A DNA stretch of 64,000 nucleotides from Torymus aiolomorphi (lineage: Eukaryota > Arthropoda > Insecta > Hymenoptera > Torymidae), in the NCBI GenBank assembly GCA_036365515.1, contig CM070877.1, forward strand, positions 117,587,321 through 117,651,320, read 5' to 3'. Within the stretch, counting starts at the first letter, position 1; every line of letters begins with the position of its first letter. The notes beneath the pieces were generated by a model, which had not been told where the DNA came from, made no database searches, and saw only the letters and a list, made by a program, of their open reading frames with translations. A program made the translations under genes and the position numbers. This document shows, piece after piece, positions 1 to 10,750 of the stretch.

Positions 1-1598
1 TTAATCGACGTTCGAGCTAAAAAATATTGTAATTGGTTTTCTAATTACACGCTTTCCGCAATAAATAACAGAGGAATTGATTGTGTAAGTGGTTCCAATA
101 GGATTTTCGATTGGAAGTTGCATGTGTAAAAAAGCTATCCATTATTTCCATTTAGCCCAAGGATACACTAAATACATCGTCCGACTAGAAAACTGAAGAG
201 CAAAAAAAAGTGAAACAATGATTTCTAGTGGAGAAAGTTTGCACCGTTAACTTCTTATGGAATGTTTTCCGCATAGCTTTATTACGACGCGGTGCATAAA
301 GTATATACGCATTCCTCAAAAATTCTTAGCTGTAAAGTTCAGCCTGAAAAAGTCTCGTGAGAATCAATTAAAATTATCAGCGTAAAGAATTGGTGAGTGT
401 TTAAGATATACATACGCGTATATATATATTGTTGGGGCAGAAGGTAATTAATTTGTGTACGCGCTCGCGGATGGAAAAAGTCGTGTAAAGCGAACATACG
501 CGCACCTTTGCGAATTATTCTATCTACATAGTCGCAGCTGCAATTCGTTACGTCTGTTTGCTCAGATTAGAGCGCAATCATCAATGTTATGCTCTCGCGA
601 AACTTGTAATATCTAACGCAGCTAAGCAGCCTTCAGCTCATTAGCAATAAATTCATTTCGCCACTTGAGCGCGCGAATAATCCCTCTCCGCAGGCGGGAT
701 CACTCGCGTTACCCCAATCGGGGAATATCGACGTATACACTCGGGTTAAATTGATCGAGGCAACTCGAAACTCGGTTAGGCTAATTAAGATTCCCCGCGT
801 GCCCGAGCCGTCGGGAATCTCGGACCGCGGCTAACAAAAGCCGAGAAACCGTATAGGCCGGCATGCGTGAGCGATGAGCTTCCGTGAAAAAAACGGCCGC
901 TCATTGGCAAACGAGCCACGCGGAGCGTTTATCACGCGCGCACGTACTTATACCCGTGCAGCGTGTGCAGCGCACGCCTCTTTATATTTTCGAGCTGAGG
1001 TAAGGAAAGGGGCAAGATCAATGATCCGTAATTTCATCCGATTTCCCCCGCCGCGCGCGAGTGGATTTTTCCCTGCCTCGGGGAATCGCTCGTAGATTAG
1101 AAAGCCGTGGCCAGCCTTAAATCACGTAATTATCGGCAATATTTACCCGTAACGCCTCCCTCTCTCGTTGCCGCGCTCTCCCACTCGCGGCAATCTGTTC
1201 GCCGGCTTGAACTTTGACATGGGTGTGCCGTGCTCGCGGTGTATGTATGCGCGCGCGCATGTGTGCGAACGCCGATGCATTGATATACAAGTCCCGTAAA
1301 CTCAACTCTTCGAGACCAGGAAGTCCCGGATGCCTCCTATTTATCTCTCGGTCTTACGCGCTTGCTCTTTAACGTATGAGAGCCGTTCATTGTAGGAAAT
1401 CCACCGGCCCTTCTTGACTATCGAATTTACGGCGTATATATGCGCAATGTTCGATGCGCAGGTGCGATATGCGCCCCGTTATCGTCGATAGTCTGTAGCA
1501 GACCCACGTATCGGCCAGATCGATGTATGGACTGCGGTAATTAAATTTACAATTTAGCAAAAAATTAGTCTTTTTAGAATAATAAAAAAAAACAATTA
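1..1598. other. Unique sequence without a gene
   Basis: No supported gene. AT-rich up to about 460, then CpG-rich with many GCGCGC words to about 1530. Short open frames at 874-1095 (+) and 1117-1305 (-) are arginine-rich products of CpG-rich DNA and have no protein-like character. No repeat structure was noticed. Confidence 0.6.
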
Positions 1599-1719
1599 CC
1601 CTGATAGAAATTGAAATCAGTTTTTTTATAGTAAATGGCTAGTTTTTTTTTATAGTAAATGGTTACTTATGTCTAGTAGCTTTCCAGTCCATTTTTGAAG
1701 GGCTGATTTTTACCAGGGA
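1599..1719. mobile_element. Short inverted-repeat element, CCTGGTRGAAA family
   Basis: The left end reads TACCCTGATAGAAATTGAAA and the right end, read in reverse, TATCCCTGGTAAAAATCAG. TA lies at each outer edge. The inside repeats the words TATAGTAAATGG and TTTTTTTATAG. The ends match those of the elements at 2107, 51363 and 59273, so this looks like a deleted non-autonomous relative of about 120 bp. No coding capacity. Confidence 0.45.
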
Positions 1720-2106
1720 TAAACAGATACTAGTGTGAATCTTAATTTGTTGAAAATTGGCACTCCGACCAAGTTTATCATGACAACAGTTAATATAAGT
1801 ACTTTGCTCTGCAGTTGCTTTAATCAAAACTATTTTTCCTCGTTCGCACTACGCCCAAAAGTTTTCCACTCTCAACTATCTGGTTCGGTAAGGTATAACA
1901 AGATTTTTTGTAAGAAAACGAGAATTTCATACATTTCGAATTTAAATGATCTATTATATTGATTTATTATTTATTATTATACTCCTATGTTTATTTTAGA
2001 TTAATCTTCGTGACTTCGTCTTTCAACGAATCAAATTTTTGTATTAGGTATGCGCGTATTGGAAGCGTGAAGTTCAAAATCATTTGTATTACAGCACCTG
2101 AACCCC
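1720..2106. other. AT-rich spacer, no gene
   Basis: Sequence between two elements of the same family. Overlapping short frames on both strands lack protein-like composition. Nothing else was seen. Confidence 0.5.
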
Positions 2107-2716
2107 CCTTGGTGGAAGCTGACTTCATTATTTGCCTAATATTTAAACAGCTAGTTTTAGTGGGGTATAGCCAAAAATTAGCCACTTTTCTTGGATATTT
2201 CTATCTATCGATGAAACGATTTTTCCAACATTATTCAACGATTTAATATATTGAAAATAGAAAGACTTTTTTTAAAGATTTACATAAGCTTGTTCTTAAC
2301 TATTTCAAAGGTACTAAAATTGGAGAGAAAAAGAACCTGTTGGTCAGTCTTTTAGTTAGAAAATGGCTAGTAGAAGGCTTGTTCTTATGATGAGGAGTGA
2401 GAGAGACAGAATCTAATCGAAAAATATGGGTTTCAGTTAATATCTAAGAAAGAAGTGTTGTAAATGATTTGTTAGTCTGTATTTATTGTTTACATTTTTA
2501 TAAGCTATCTATTACAATTGAATGCTCTTAAATGTAACATCAAGTCTATGAGTAAATTTAAATTGAATATTTTGAGGTTATGCCATTCTATTTCCAATCC
2601 ATTAAATGGGCGAATAATAGGGGAAAAAGCGTTTCAACATGTCCATGAACTAGCCATTTATTCTAGCTATTTACTAACTTTCTGATTATTTTGTAATAGA
2701 CAAATTTCTACCAGGG
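2107..2716 (-). mobile_element. Non-autonomous inverted-repeat transposon, about 610 bp, copy 1
   Basis: One end reads CCTTGGTGGAAG and the other TTTCTACCAGGG, so the termini are inverted. Almost the whole body matches the reverse complement of 59273-59857, including the words GTTAGTCTGTATTTATTGTT, ATGAGGAGTGAGAGAGACAG and TTTTTGGCTATACCCCACTA in one or other orientation. No long open frame spans it, so it must depend on a transposase encoded elsewhere. The superfamily is not established; TA next to the ends of relatives suggests a TA-targeting or other short-target type. Confidence 0.75.
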
Positions 2717-5700
2717 CCGTTACTCCTATTTAGCGGTGAATTCAGTTAATTTGGCAAGAAGATAAATTATTAAAACTGACAATGAGATTAGTGTAACTAG
2801 TAATGTTGGAGTAGCTATATATAACAATGAATAATTATAGTAGAGATTACGTATTTATTTTTAGACCTTGCAAACTTTGCTGTAATTAAGAAAACATTTT
2901 GTATGCATCGTGTGTTATAAATAAGTAAGCGTAACATTTATAATTTATAGCTTACACGCTAGCTTATAACATTACCTATTTGTAGTGAGATAATTTTCTT
3001 TGATACAGCAGCCTCTTACATTAATAGCATCCTAAATATACTATTTCTGGTTGCGACATCCAGTAAAGAATAAAGTACAGGGCTAACGAAAACCGACATG
3101 AAAGGAATAAATTCGCGACAGTAGAGCGAGCAAACTCCTGCGGCGCCGTCGTCTTTTCAGCTACCGAATTCTTTTCCACGCGATCGTAATTATTTAGTGG
3201 GTGTTCGTCGACAAAAGGTCCGTGCAACCAGCCAGAGGGAAAACCGTGTCGTCGTCTAACTATATGCGCGCGCGACTACCTCGCTGGGCGGGAGTGGGCG
3301 AAAGCAAAGCCGACAATGCCACGTACAAACGACCTCTCGTTGTTTAGCAAAACAGAAATTACCACGTTGCCGCTGCGCTCGGCGTGAGACAGTGGAAAGA
3401 TGAGGACACGAAGATTCCATTAAGGGTAACTGGCGGTAATGAATGGCAGAGAACGGCTCACCGCCCCCCCCCCCTTCCGCTGGATTTGTCTCCTTCTCCT
3501 CTCCGCCTCTCCTCCTTTTTCTCATTTTCCGGGGCGTCGCTCCCCCCGTCTCGGCTCTCGGGGGCGCGCGGGGAGGTGACGGCCCGAGCAATTTCTTTTC
3601 CGCGTAAAAACACTCTCGTTTAACTTTCTTCGCTCATTATTCCGCGGCCGCGCCGTGACCTAGCTCGACCTGACCCCCAAAGGCTTTCTTTAATAACTCG
3701 AACGAACAGAGAAAAGAAGTCTGCCGCGGATAAAAGAGGCCGGAGGGGTGGAATGAGAAAGAGAGAGAAATAAGAGGACCGAGGAAAGTAAAAGGAGGAG
3801 GGAATATAGCTGACGCCAAGGGCAATCCTCGGATGCTAATTTGTTACTGGGCTACTTCTGAACAGCGGTTCTCTTTTCCGCACGCGCGCAGCCGCCGCCG
3901 CAACTTTCAGCAAGTTAAAAGTAAGAGTCTTACGAAGCAAGAGTGCTCGCGCTGTTTGCCGTTAAGCCATTGTCTTTTAACCGCTTCTCTTTTTTTTTTC
4001 ATAAAACTTCACTTGCAAATTGAAATGAATTCTCAACTTTGTTTTTTTATTTCACCGTTGTGCCTTTTACCAGAATGAAACTTAAAAAAAAAAAAAACGA
4101 GAGCATTATTGTCCGTGAAAAAAGGCAGGAAAGGAAATTTCATTAACGTGCCATCATCGCGAGAAATGTCGATTACGCGTTCGTTCCCTTCCTATATATA
4201 TACGAGAGGCTCCGCCGAGGTGGAATCGCTCGGCTGCGTGGCGGGGCGGGAAATGGAAGTTTAAATAATTGGAGGTTAAGTCGGTGAATGAGCACCTTGA
4301 AGGATTCTCTCGTGCCGGCGCTGCCGGGGTGGTGCTTCTCCTTGCATCGGCAATTAGCCCCGTCCCTCGAACACCCTTCGTTCTATCTTACCCATTATAG
4401 CGGCAGCCGCGCGCGCTAGCGTACCGAGGCAACCCCGTCCTTGGCATTTAATTACCTTACCGACCCCAGGCCATCGTCCTCCCGGGGCCAAGGTCGCGAA
4501 TTCATTCAACCCTCGTCTCTCGCACAGCCGAGAAAGAGAAAGAGAAGAAAAGAGAGAGATAACTATAGAGTCGCGGCACACTGACCGAATTCATTTCTCG
4601 ATTGGCACAATTTTTACCCTTCGAAGACGCCTCTCTCTCTCTCTCTCTTTCCCCTCTCCGATTTCTCATTATCAGCTTCTTCCTCCTTCGTCTTTTCATT
4701 GCCGCTCGAGCTTCTTGTCTCACCAGGGACTTTATGGCTTTCTTTAAATATTTCTACTCCTCTTCTTATTCATTCGTCCAATTTAATTTGACTCTAATTT
4801 CTACGCTACGCATTAACCGCTATATATACCGATACTAATATTAACTGACTAATTTATAATTCTTTTGCAGTAATCGTTAATTTACGGTCTTTTTTTATGC
4901 GAAATTATTGTAATGATAGGTTTTCATAGCTCCATTCAAAGCTGATCACTTGTTCATAACACAATAGTTGATTGAAATGTTTAAAAAACGCCTTAAATCG
5001 TAATGAATTTAATTCCATTCAGGTCTGAGATCAGACACACATAAAAGGAACATCAGGGAGGAGAGGACAAAGATGAAGACCGTGGCTTCGCGTGTCGAAC
5101 CGTAATAAACTATAAATCATCAGTGATCTCGGATCTTTTACAGGCGGCACGATAGAAAGTCCTTATCTACCCTGCTGTCCTTACGTGGCTATTATTATTC
5201 CCGTGTATATATTTCATTCAAATACATCGTTAACAGTCGCGCGCTTGTTCTGAATATCTACCCGCCTCTATATATGTATGCTCTGTGAATACATTCGGGA
5301 AAATGACTAGTAAAAAAAAAGGTCATTTGCATTTGTGTATAAAATACGATGTACTTTCACTCCGTCCACCTACGCACGCCGTAGTAATCAGCTGGATCTC
5401 GAATCCCGTTTAGGTACGTAAAAAGCCGTATAAACCATAAGAAATTGAGCGTTGCTCATGCTATCTAAGAAATATTTGATTTATGAATTTCATTAGACCT
5501 TGGAAAAATCAGAGAAATATTTTGTTGAAAAATTATTCACGTTAGTTGGTTCACTTGACGCTTCTTGCGTAAATTTTAGAATCATCTATTCATCCTTACA
5601 CAACAAGACTTATGTAATCTTCCAATATAACAGCCGTGGCACTTAAGTTCATAGGAATAAATATTTTAAAATGTTTCTTCTACTAACGTTTATTGATATA

Positions 5701-5880
5701 AAAGTAAATTTTTTATTTTAATCTTTTAAATATATACTTTGAGCTTATCTAGCAATCGGTGTGCGAAGTTTGTAATACACGTTGAATATCTTGATAAAAG
5801 TATACTTTTTTCTAGCATGCAATCTCATTTGAATTTGTAATATATTTTTTAAGCCTTAGATTAGAGAGAGATTTCGAAAA
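2717..5880. other. Unique sequence, CpG-rich centre, no gene
   Basis: AT-rich flanks around a CpG- and GA/CT-rich core at about 3120-4820. The core holds an 11-base C run at 3464-3474 and a (CT)n run near 4630-4648. Short frames (3256-3591 -, 4502-4723 -, 4602-4838 +) are low-complexity Arg/Glu- or Ser/Leu-rich readings of GA/CT tracts. No splice-bounded exon could be supported. Confidence 0.55.
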
Positions 5881-7936
5881 TACACGCGGCTCTCTGCGTG
5901 CATTCCCGCTAAACGAGGTGAATTTCTTAACTGATTCAGACACCCACGCTAAAATAAGTTTTACGGTATATAAAAGACTTTTTGCTGGGGTTTAGAAAAA
6001 AATCTGACTGATTGTCTACTCGGGTATAGGCTTGCGCGCGGCTGTTCTCATTATCTCGGCGACGAGATCGCGCCTAGAGAATTTACATGCAAGAGCCGCG
6101 CGAATTCCAAAGTAATTTCTTCATTGACACTATTTTAAATACAAAAGCGAGGATTTGCCCTATCGCTCGGGATCCAAGACAATGGCACAAAGAGCGGGTG
6201 GCGCAAGCGTCTCTATACGTGTGCGCTATCGCGGCCATTTTTCCGCGGAGCTTCTCGTTCCATCGGCAGAGAAAGAAAGCTCTCCGTCTCTCTGTCTCCG
6301 CGAGAAGGAGTAAGAGAGAGCGAGGCCACTTTGGCAGTACGCATGCGAGAGTTGCGGGGGAGGCAAACCGCCGAGAGGGAGCGAGAAAGAGAGCAAAGGA
6401 AGTTCCTTATATATATGTTCGCGTACGTGGCCGCGCATTCGTCGGGCGCGCCGTCTTCTTATAAGGGGGCGGTGGCGCCGCGGCGCCCGATCGAAAGAAG
6501 CAGCTCGCTCGTGTGTGCAAGAAGAAAGAGGAGAGAGAGAGAGAAGGAAGAACGTGAGAGAGGCGCATCTCCGTACGTCCGCCTCCAGGACTGCTGCGCA
6601 GAACTTCCTTCCTTCCGCTTGATCGACGTCGATTCCAAGATGGCAGGAAAGAGAGAAAGAGAGCTGATGCGTCGCTCGCATACGTAACACGCCTCGCCTC
6701 TCCCTCCTCCGCACCCTCTTTCTTTCGCACTACCTTTTCCCCGCTCCGCTGCCCTTCTCCCTTTTCTACCTTTTTAACCCAATCTCGATTCCCTCAATTC
6801 TCTTTCTCCTTTTTCTTGCTCCGTCACTTTTTCGCAATTACGTCGCCTTTTCAATTTTCCCGATTCCCATTTCTTTGCATCACGGGGTTTTCCCTCTTGT
6901 CAGAAAATCTATATACCAAACTTTCATCATATTTATTTATTTGGTATAACATACATATAAGCCTTATATACTGCCTTAAGTTTCGACAAAAGTGTACGTA
7001 CCAACTAAATTTTTTATTTCCAGCATTTTCAATTTTCCTCTCGGCACTGGTGGCGAGAGTATTTGCGCAACGTCATCGTCTACAACAATTTCATACCTCA
7101 AACACAGACTGCCGGAGAAAAAATAAAGCTTTTTCTCCTCTCTGCCACGTTATTTCCCGTTTTCCCTTACGTTTTCCTCCTCGTTCGTTTTTCCATTTCT
7201 CCGGCACTCTTTTTCCTTGTCTCTCTCTCTCTCTTGATCGTTTTTTCCTCCACTCCCCGTGGCGCGCCTCCCTTCTCTCTCTCTCTCCCCCGCGTCGCGC
7301 CGAGCCCCTTCGCATCCCACCCCCGTACAGGAAGTCACCCCTTCCCACCTCCTCTCTCCCTCTCGTTCCCTTACGCGATTTCGATTCCCGTAGCTCGCTC
7401 TATATACATAGGAAGGGGGTGGCGGCGGCGGCAGTCGCTTCGCGAAATGTCCGGGACGATATCGAAATCGCATTAGGACGTCGAGCCGAGCTATATAGGA
7501 GGTACGCGCGCGGCGCTGCTCGGCACTTTCGCGCAGGCGGGCGCTGCAACCCTCCACATTTTCCATCGGCGAAGTTGCGCGCGGCTGGCTCTGGAAAGTC
7601 CCTGGCGCCACGCCTGTTAAAGAGCTCGTTACTATGCTCGCTTTTTCCCCACGCACACACACACACACACATACCACTTTTTCACCTTATTTCGCGCTAC
7701 ACGGAGGGGTCGGCTTCTATTTCGCGATTTTTTCACGCTTGTGCTCGTTAAAGGCCAAATTCGCGGGCGGAAAAACGCTGCGTTTTCGTTTCGCCGCGCG
7801 AGAGCGTGCAATAACGAGAGCGGCCGCGTGTGCGAGCGCCAACAAGTCGGAATTCCTCCTTTCTCCACCGTTCCGCTTCTCTCGATACGTGTGTTGTCGC
7901 GGAGAGAGCAAGGCGAAAAAGCCAAGGGAAATCGGA

Positions 7937-7975
7937 TATAACGAGCTGTAGGGGCAGCAGTCACTCGTCAGTCTG
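7937..7975 (+). promoter_or_regulatory. Candidate core promoter (TATA-like box plus initiator)
   Basis: TATAA at 7937-7941 is followed by TCAGTC at 7968-7973. The latter fits the arthropod initiator TCAKTY, with its A (7970) 33 bases downstream of the TATA start, which is normal spacing. The surroundings are CpG- and GA-rich. No downstream open frame is convincing, so any transcript would begin with a non-coding exon or be a long non-coding RNA. Spacing and words alone could arise by chance. Confidence 0.25.
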
Positions 7976-9193
7976 ACTACTCTCGGCTCTCTGACGATAA
8001 GGCACGCGGCAGCGGGGGCGGCCGTAAGAATGGAAAGAGGGCGAATCTCGTCGTAACTAGTAAGCAGTTGGAAGAAAGCCAATGGGAAGAGACTTTCTCC
8101 ACTTGAATTGCACTAACACGAGCCGTAATCCCTGGCCGTATATCGGCATATTGGTAATTGAACGGCGCGGAATTCCCGGCAAGAGTGAAAAGTTCGCTCT
8201 TTCCCTCTCTTTCTCATTCGCTCAAGTGCCAGATGGAAAGATGCAGAGCGAGAGAAAGAAGGAGTAGCGCATTGTACGCGACGAATGGCGAAATTCCTCG
8301 GAATACAAGGACGTCGCTTGCCAAGTGATTAAATCGCGCCTTCTCCCTCTCGCTCGACGTGTTTTGTGTGCGTACGGCACCCCCCGCCCACGCACGCTCT
8401 CTTGTACCTATATACGCGGAGAATAATGAGGATAAGAAGAAGGCAGTAGCCTGCGCTCGTTTTATATCGATGCTGCGTGTGTATACGCTCGCACACTGAA
8501 AGCCAGCCGTCTTATCTGCGCCGCGCGCGTTCATCAAAGGCTTCCACGCGGCGTTCTACGCGAATATCGGATGTGCTATCTCCGGCGCGCTAGGGAAACG
8601 CACCTGGTGCGCCGGCCGAGAGCTGCTGCGCGCGGAGAAAGGAAGGGAGGGAGGAGGCTGAGCGCATGAATAACCAAGGATTTGTCAAGAAAAGGAGACT
8701 GAAGCCCGGGGTGAAAGTGCGCGATCGATCAATCTCCTCTCTCTACCTACCTCGTCTTTTATACGCGCAGATCCTCTGACGATATAGCTCCGCGCGAGTC
8801 TATATACATATATATGGACGCGCGAGGAAACGCGGCAGAATTGGAAGTAATCCGTGAAATAATGGGCATCCATGGTCAATAAATCTAAAGGTGGATCCTG
8901 GAAGGTAGGTGGAGCTCTTTCTCTCCCGCCTGTCTTTTTCCGCTGCCGCCACCGCTGCGGGAGGGCGATAAAAACGCACGCGTTCCTCTCTCTCCTCCTC
9001 TCTCGCCTCTTTTCTTCGTCGCGCGCGTGCAATCGCATCAGGCACGTACGTATACGCGCCGCCAGAGAATAGAAAAGTTCGTCGAGGGGGGTTACTCAGC
9101 GTATATAGGCGAGTGTGCGCGGTAAAAAGGTTGGCGGGTGCGCGAATCCCCTTGTCGGTAGAAAGAGAGAGAATGGAAGAGGGAAGAGGTGGG

Positions 9194-9195
<2 letters not shown>

Positions 9196-9231
<36 letters not shown>
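9196..9231. repeat. (TC)n microsatellite
   Basis: Uninterrupted TC dinucleotides of about 18 units. A second tract lies at 9359-9400. Read on the other strand these are GAGA-type sequences. Confidence 0.95.
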
Positions 9232-9237
<6 letters not shown>

Positions 9238-9354
9238 GCCCGCGCGCGCACACTGAAAGGAAGAGGAAGAGACGCGCGCGCAGAGGGAGAATGGAGAAGA
9301 TTGATCTGCTGCGCCTCGCTCTCGACGCGCACCTATATACGCTGTTTTATTTGA

Positions 9355-9358
<4 letters not shown>

Positions 9359-9400
<42 letters not shown>
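9359..9400. repeat. (TC)n microsatellite
   Basis: Uninterrupted TC dinucleotides, about 21 units, less than 130 bases from the previous tract. Confidence 0.95.
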
Positions 9401-9403
<3 letters not shown>

Positions 9404-9719
9404 ATCTCTCTTACTCGCGCGACTTCGGCAATCCTCCCTTGATTTGATTAGAATCCGTACGACAGGGGTAGAGGGGCTCTATATTAAATCGATGCCGCCG
9501 CTGGACGATTGTTTGTTGTAAATAGGTTTTCGAGACAGGCTCGTGTGTTTTCACGTCTCAAATGACTCGTAAAAGCTACGGAGGACCAGATTAAGCGTTG
9601 GGGCCTATGTAAGGAGACGACCTCGACGATGAGAGACTGTATTAGAAGAGATTAAATATTTTGATACTTCATTTCGTGTTACTGCTTTTTTCTTTTTACA
9701 ATATAGTAGGGTTATTGGC

Positions 9720-10750
9720 TAGAGAAAAATTTGATTTGGAAAATTAACATTAATCTTATCAAAGCGAAGATATACTCTGATTCTGACGCTTTTTACTACT
9801 ATTATAGGATTTTCTACCATTGTAATGTATTCCTTTTACAACTTTCATTTTAAGTATTACAAGTGTCGAGATAACTTTCTACTACATTTATATAGCAAAA
9901 AATATACATATTGTAATAGAGTATTAAAAGTATCTTCTTTTTTTTATAAAAAATATGAAACATTACTATATTTTATGGCAGAAACTGCGAAGACTTGATA
10001 TTCGAATGCAGGAGTTACAAAAATTTTGATATTTAATTCTAAGTTTTACAATGATTTATGGTAAAAATTATGATGTGTGAAATGCGCATGCGCACGGCGA
10101 ACACGCGCAGTCTGCTGCTCTGTCTTACCGACGTCCCTAATTTTCAGGTTATCTAGATCTCACACAATATGTTTTGCAACACAAAACTGGTCGGATATAA
10201 TAAATTCCTATTTATTTTTACTTTTATAAATACGTTATCAGTTGCTAATTTTCCTTTACGTTAATTATAATGCCATATATTAATTGAAATTCAACAACGC
10301 GTCTAACTCAAATCTGCCATACATCTAGCGATAGCTAATGTACAAGTTCCAAAAATTTGTAGTCTAATGTTGTTATGGCTAAGTGGTTAGAGCGTCCGAC
10401 TGCCGTGCCAAGGGTCGAGGGATCGAATCCGGCCGTCTCTGTCGAAAAAAAATTTTTTATTTTCTTTATTCTTTACAATTTATTTCTTGTATTTCTTGTA
10501 TTAATAATATATGTGTGTGCAACCTTGAAATATATATAGAATATCACGAATAACCACGATAATTACAGAAATGAAAATTAAATTTTTAAAATTTTTAACT
10601 CGAAAAATATTTCCTATACGAGTTGTTATAAAATTTACCATATTAAATTGGAAACATTAATAGGAAATTTGTCTGTCTCCGTTTTACTATGAAAAATTGT
10701 AATTTTTCCTATAGAAATTTGTAAATTTTGCTACATGATTTCTCTCCGTG
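9720..10750 (+). mobile_element. Inverted-repeat element carrying a tRNA-like module (left end uncertain)
   Basis: The right end reads GATTTCTCTCCGTG followed by TA. Its last 90 or so bases match the right end of the 40612-42173 element (shared TTTGTC, CTCYGTTTTACTA-like, AAATTTTRCTACA and ATTTCTCTCMGTGTA words). Both elements also carry the same central module: the word TGTACAAGTTCCAAAA followed by a tRNA-like sequence. The left end is not clear; GAGAAAAATTTGATTTGG at about 9723 is the best candidate. No open frame. Confidence 0.45.
10370..10444 (+). ncRNA. tRNA-like module with Pol III A and B boxes (not a functional tRNA)
   Basis: TGGCTAAGTGG at 10376-10386 fits the A box TRGCNNARYGG exactly. 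GGATCGAATCC at 10420-10430 fits the B box GGTTCGANNCC with one mismatch. The 44-base spacing is normal for tRNA and SINE heads. A TTTTTT run just downstream (about 10453-10458) could end Pol III transcription. The acceptor and anticodon stems do not pair well, so a working tRNA is unlikely. It is embedded in an inverted-repeat element and recurs at 41.3 kb in a relative. Confidence 0.6.

Larger units (their letters stand above)
5881..9719. other. Long CpG-rich, GA/CT-rich block, no supported gene
   Basis: The densest GA/CT region of the window. It yields long but low-complexity open frames on both strands (for example 6816-7751 + and 7150-7677 -) that overlap one another and consist of Ser/Leu/Phe-rich or Arg/Glu-rich runs. 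This fits regulatory or intronic DNA with many GAGA-type sites better than coding sequence. A (CA)n run lies at about 7653-7671. Confidence 0.55.

Noticed and set aside
6816..7751. 311-residue open frame, longest in the window
   Set aside because: Pyrimidine-rich low-complexity DNA; the product is Phe/Ser/Leu- and Arg-rich with no domain, and other long frames overlap it on both strands.
10370..10444. Functional tRNA gene
   Set aside because: A and B boxes are good, but acceptor and anticodon arms do not fold convincingly and the sequence recurs in a mobile element.
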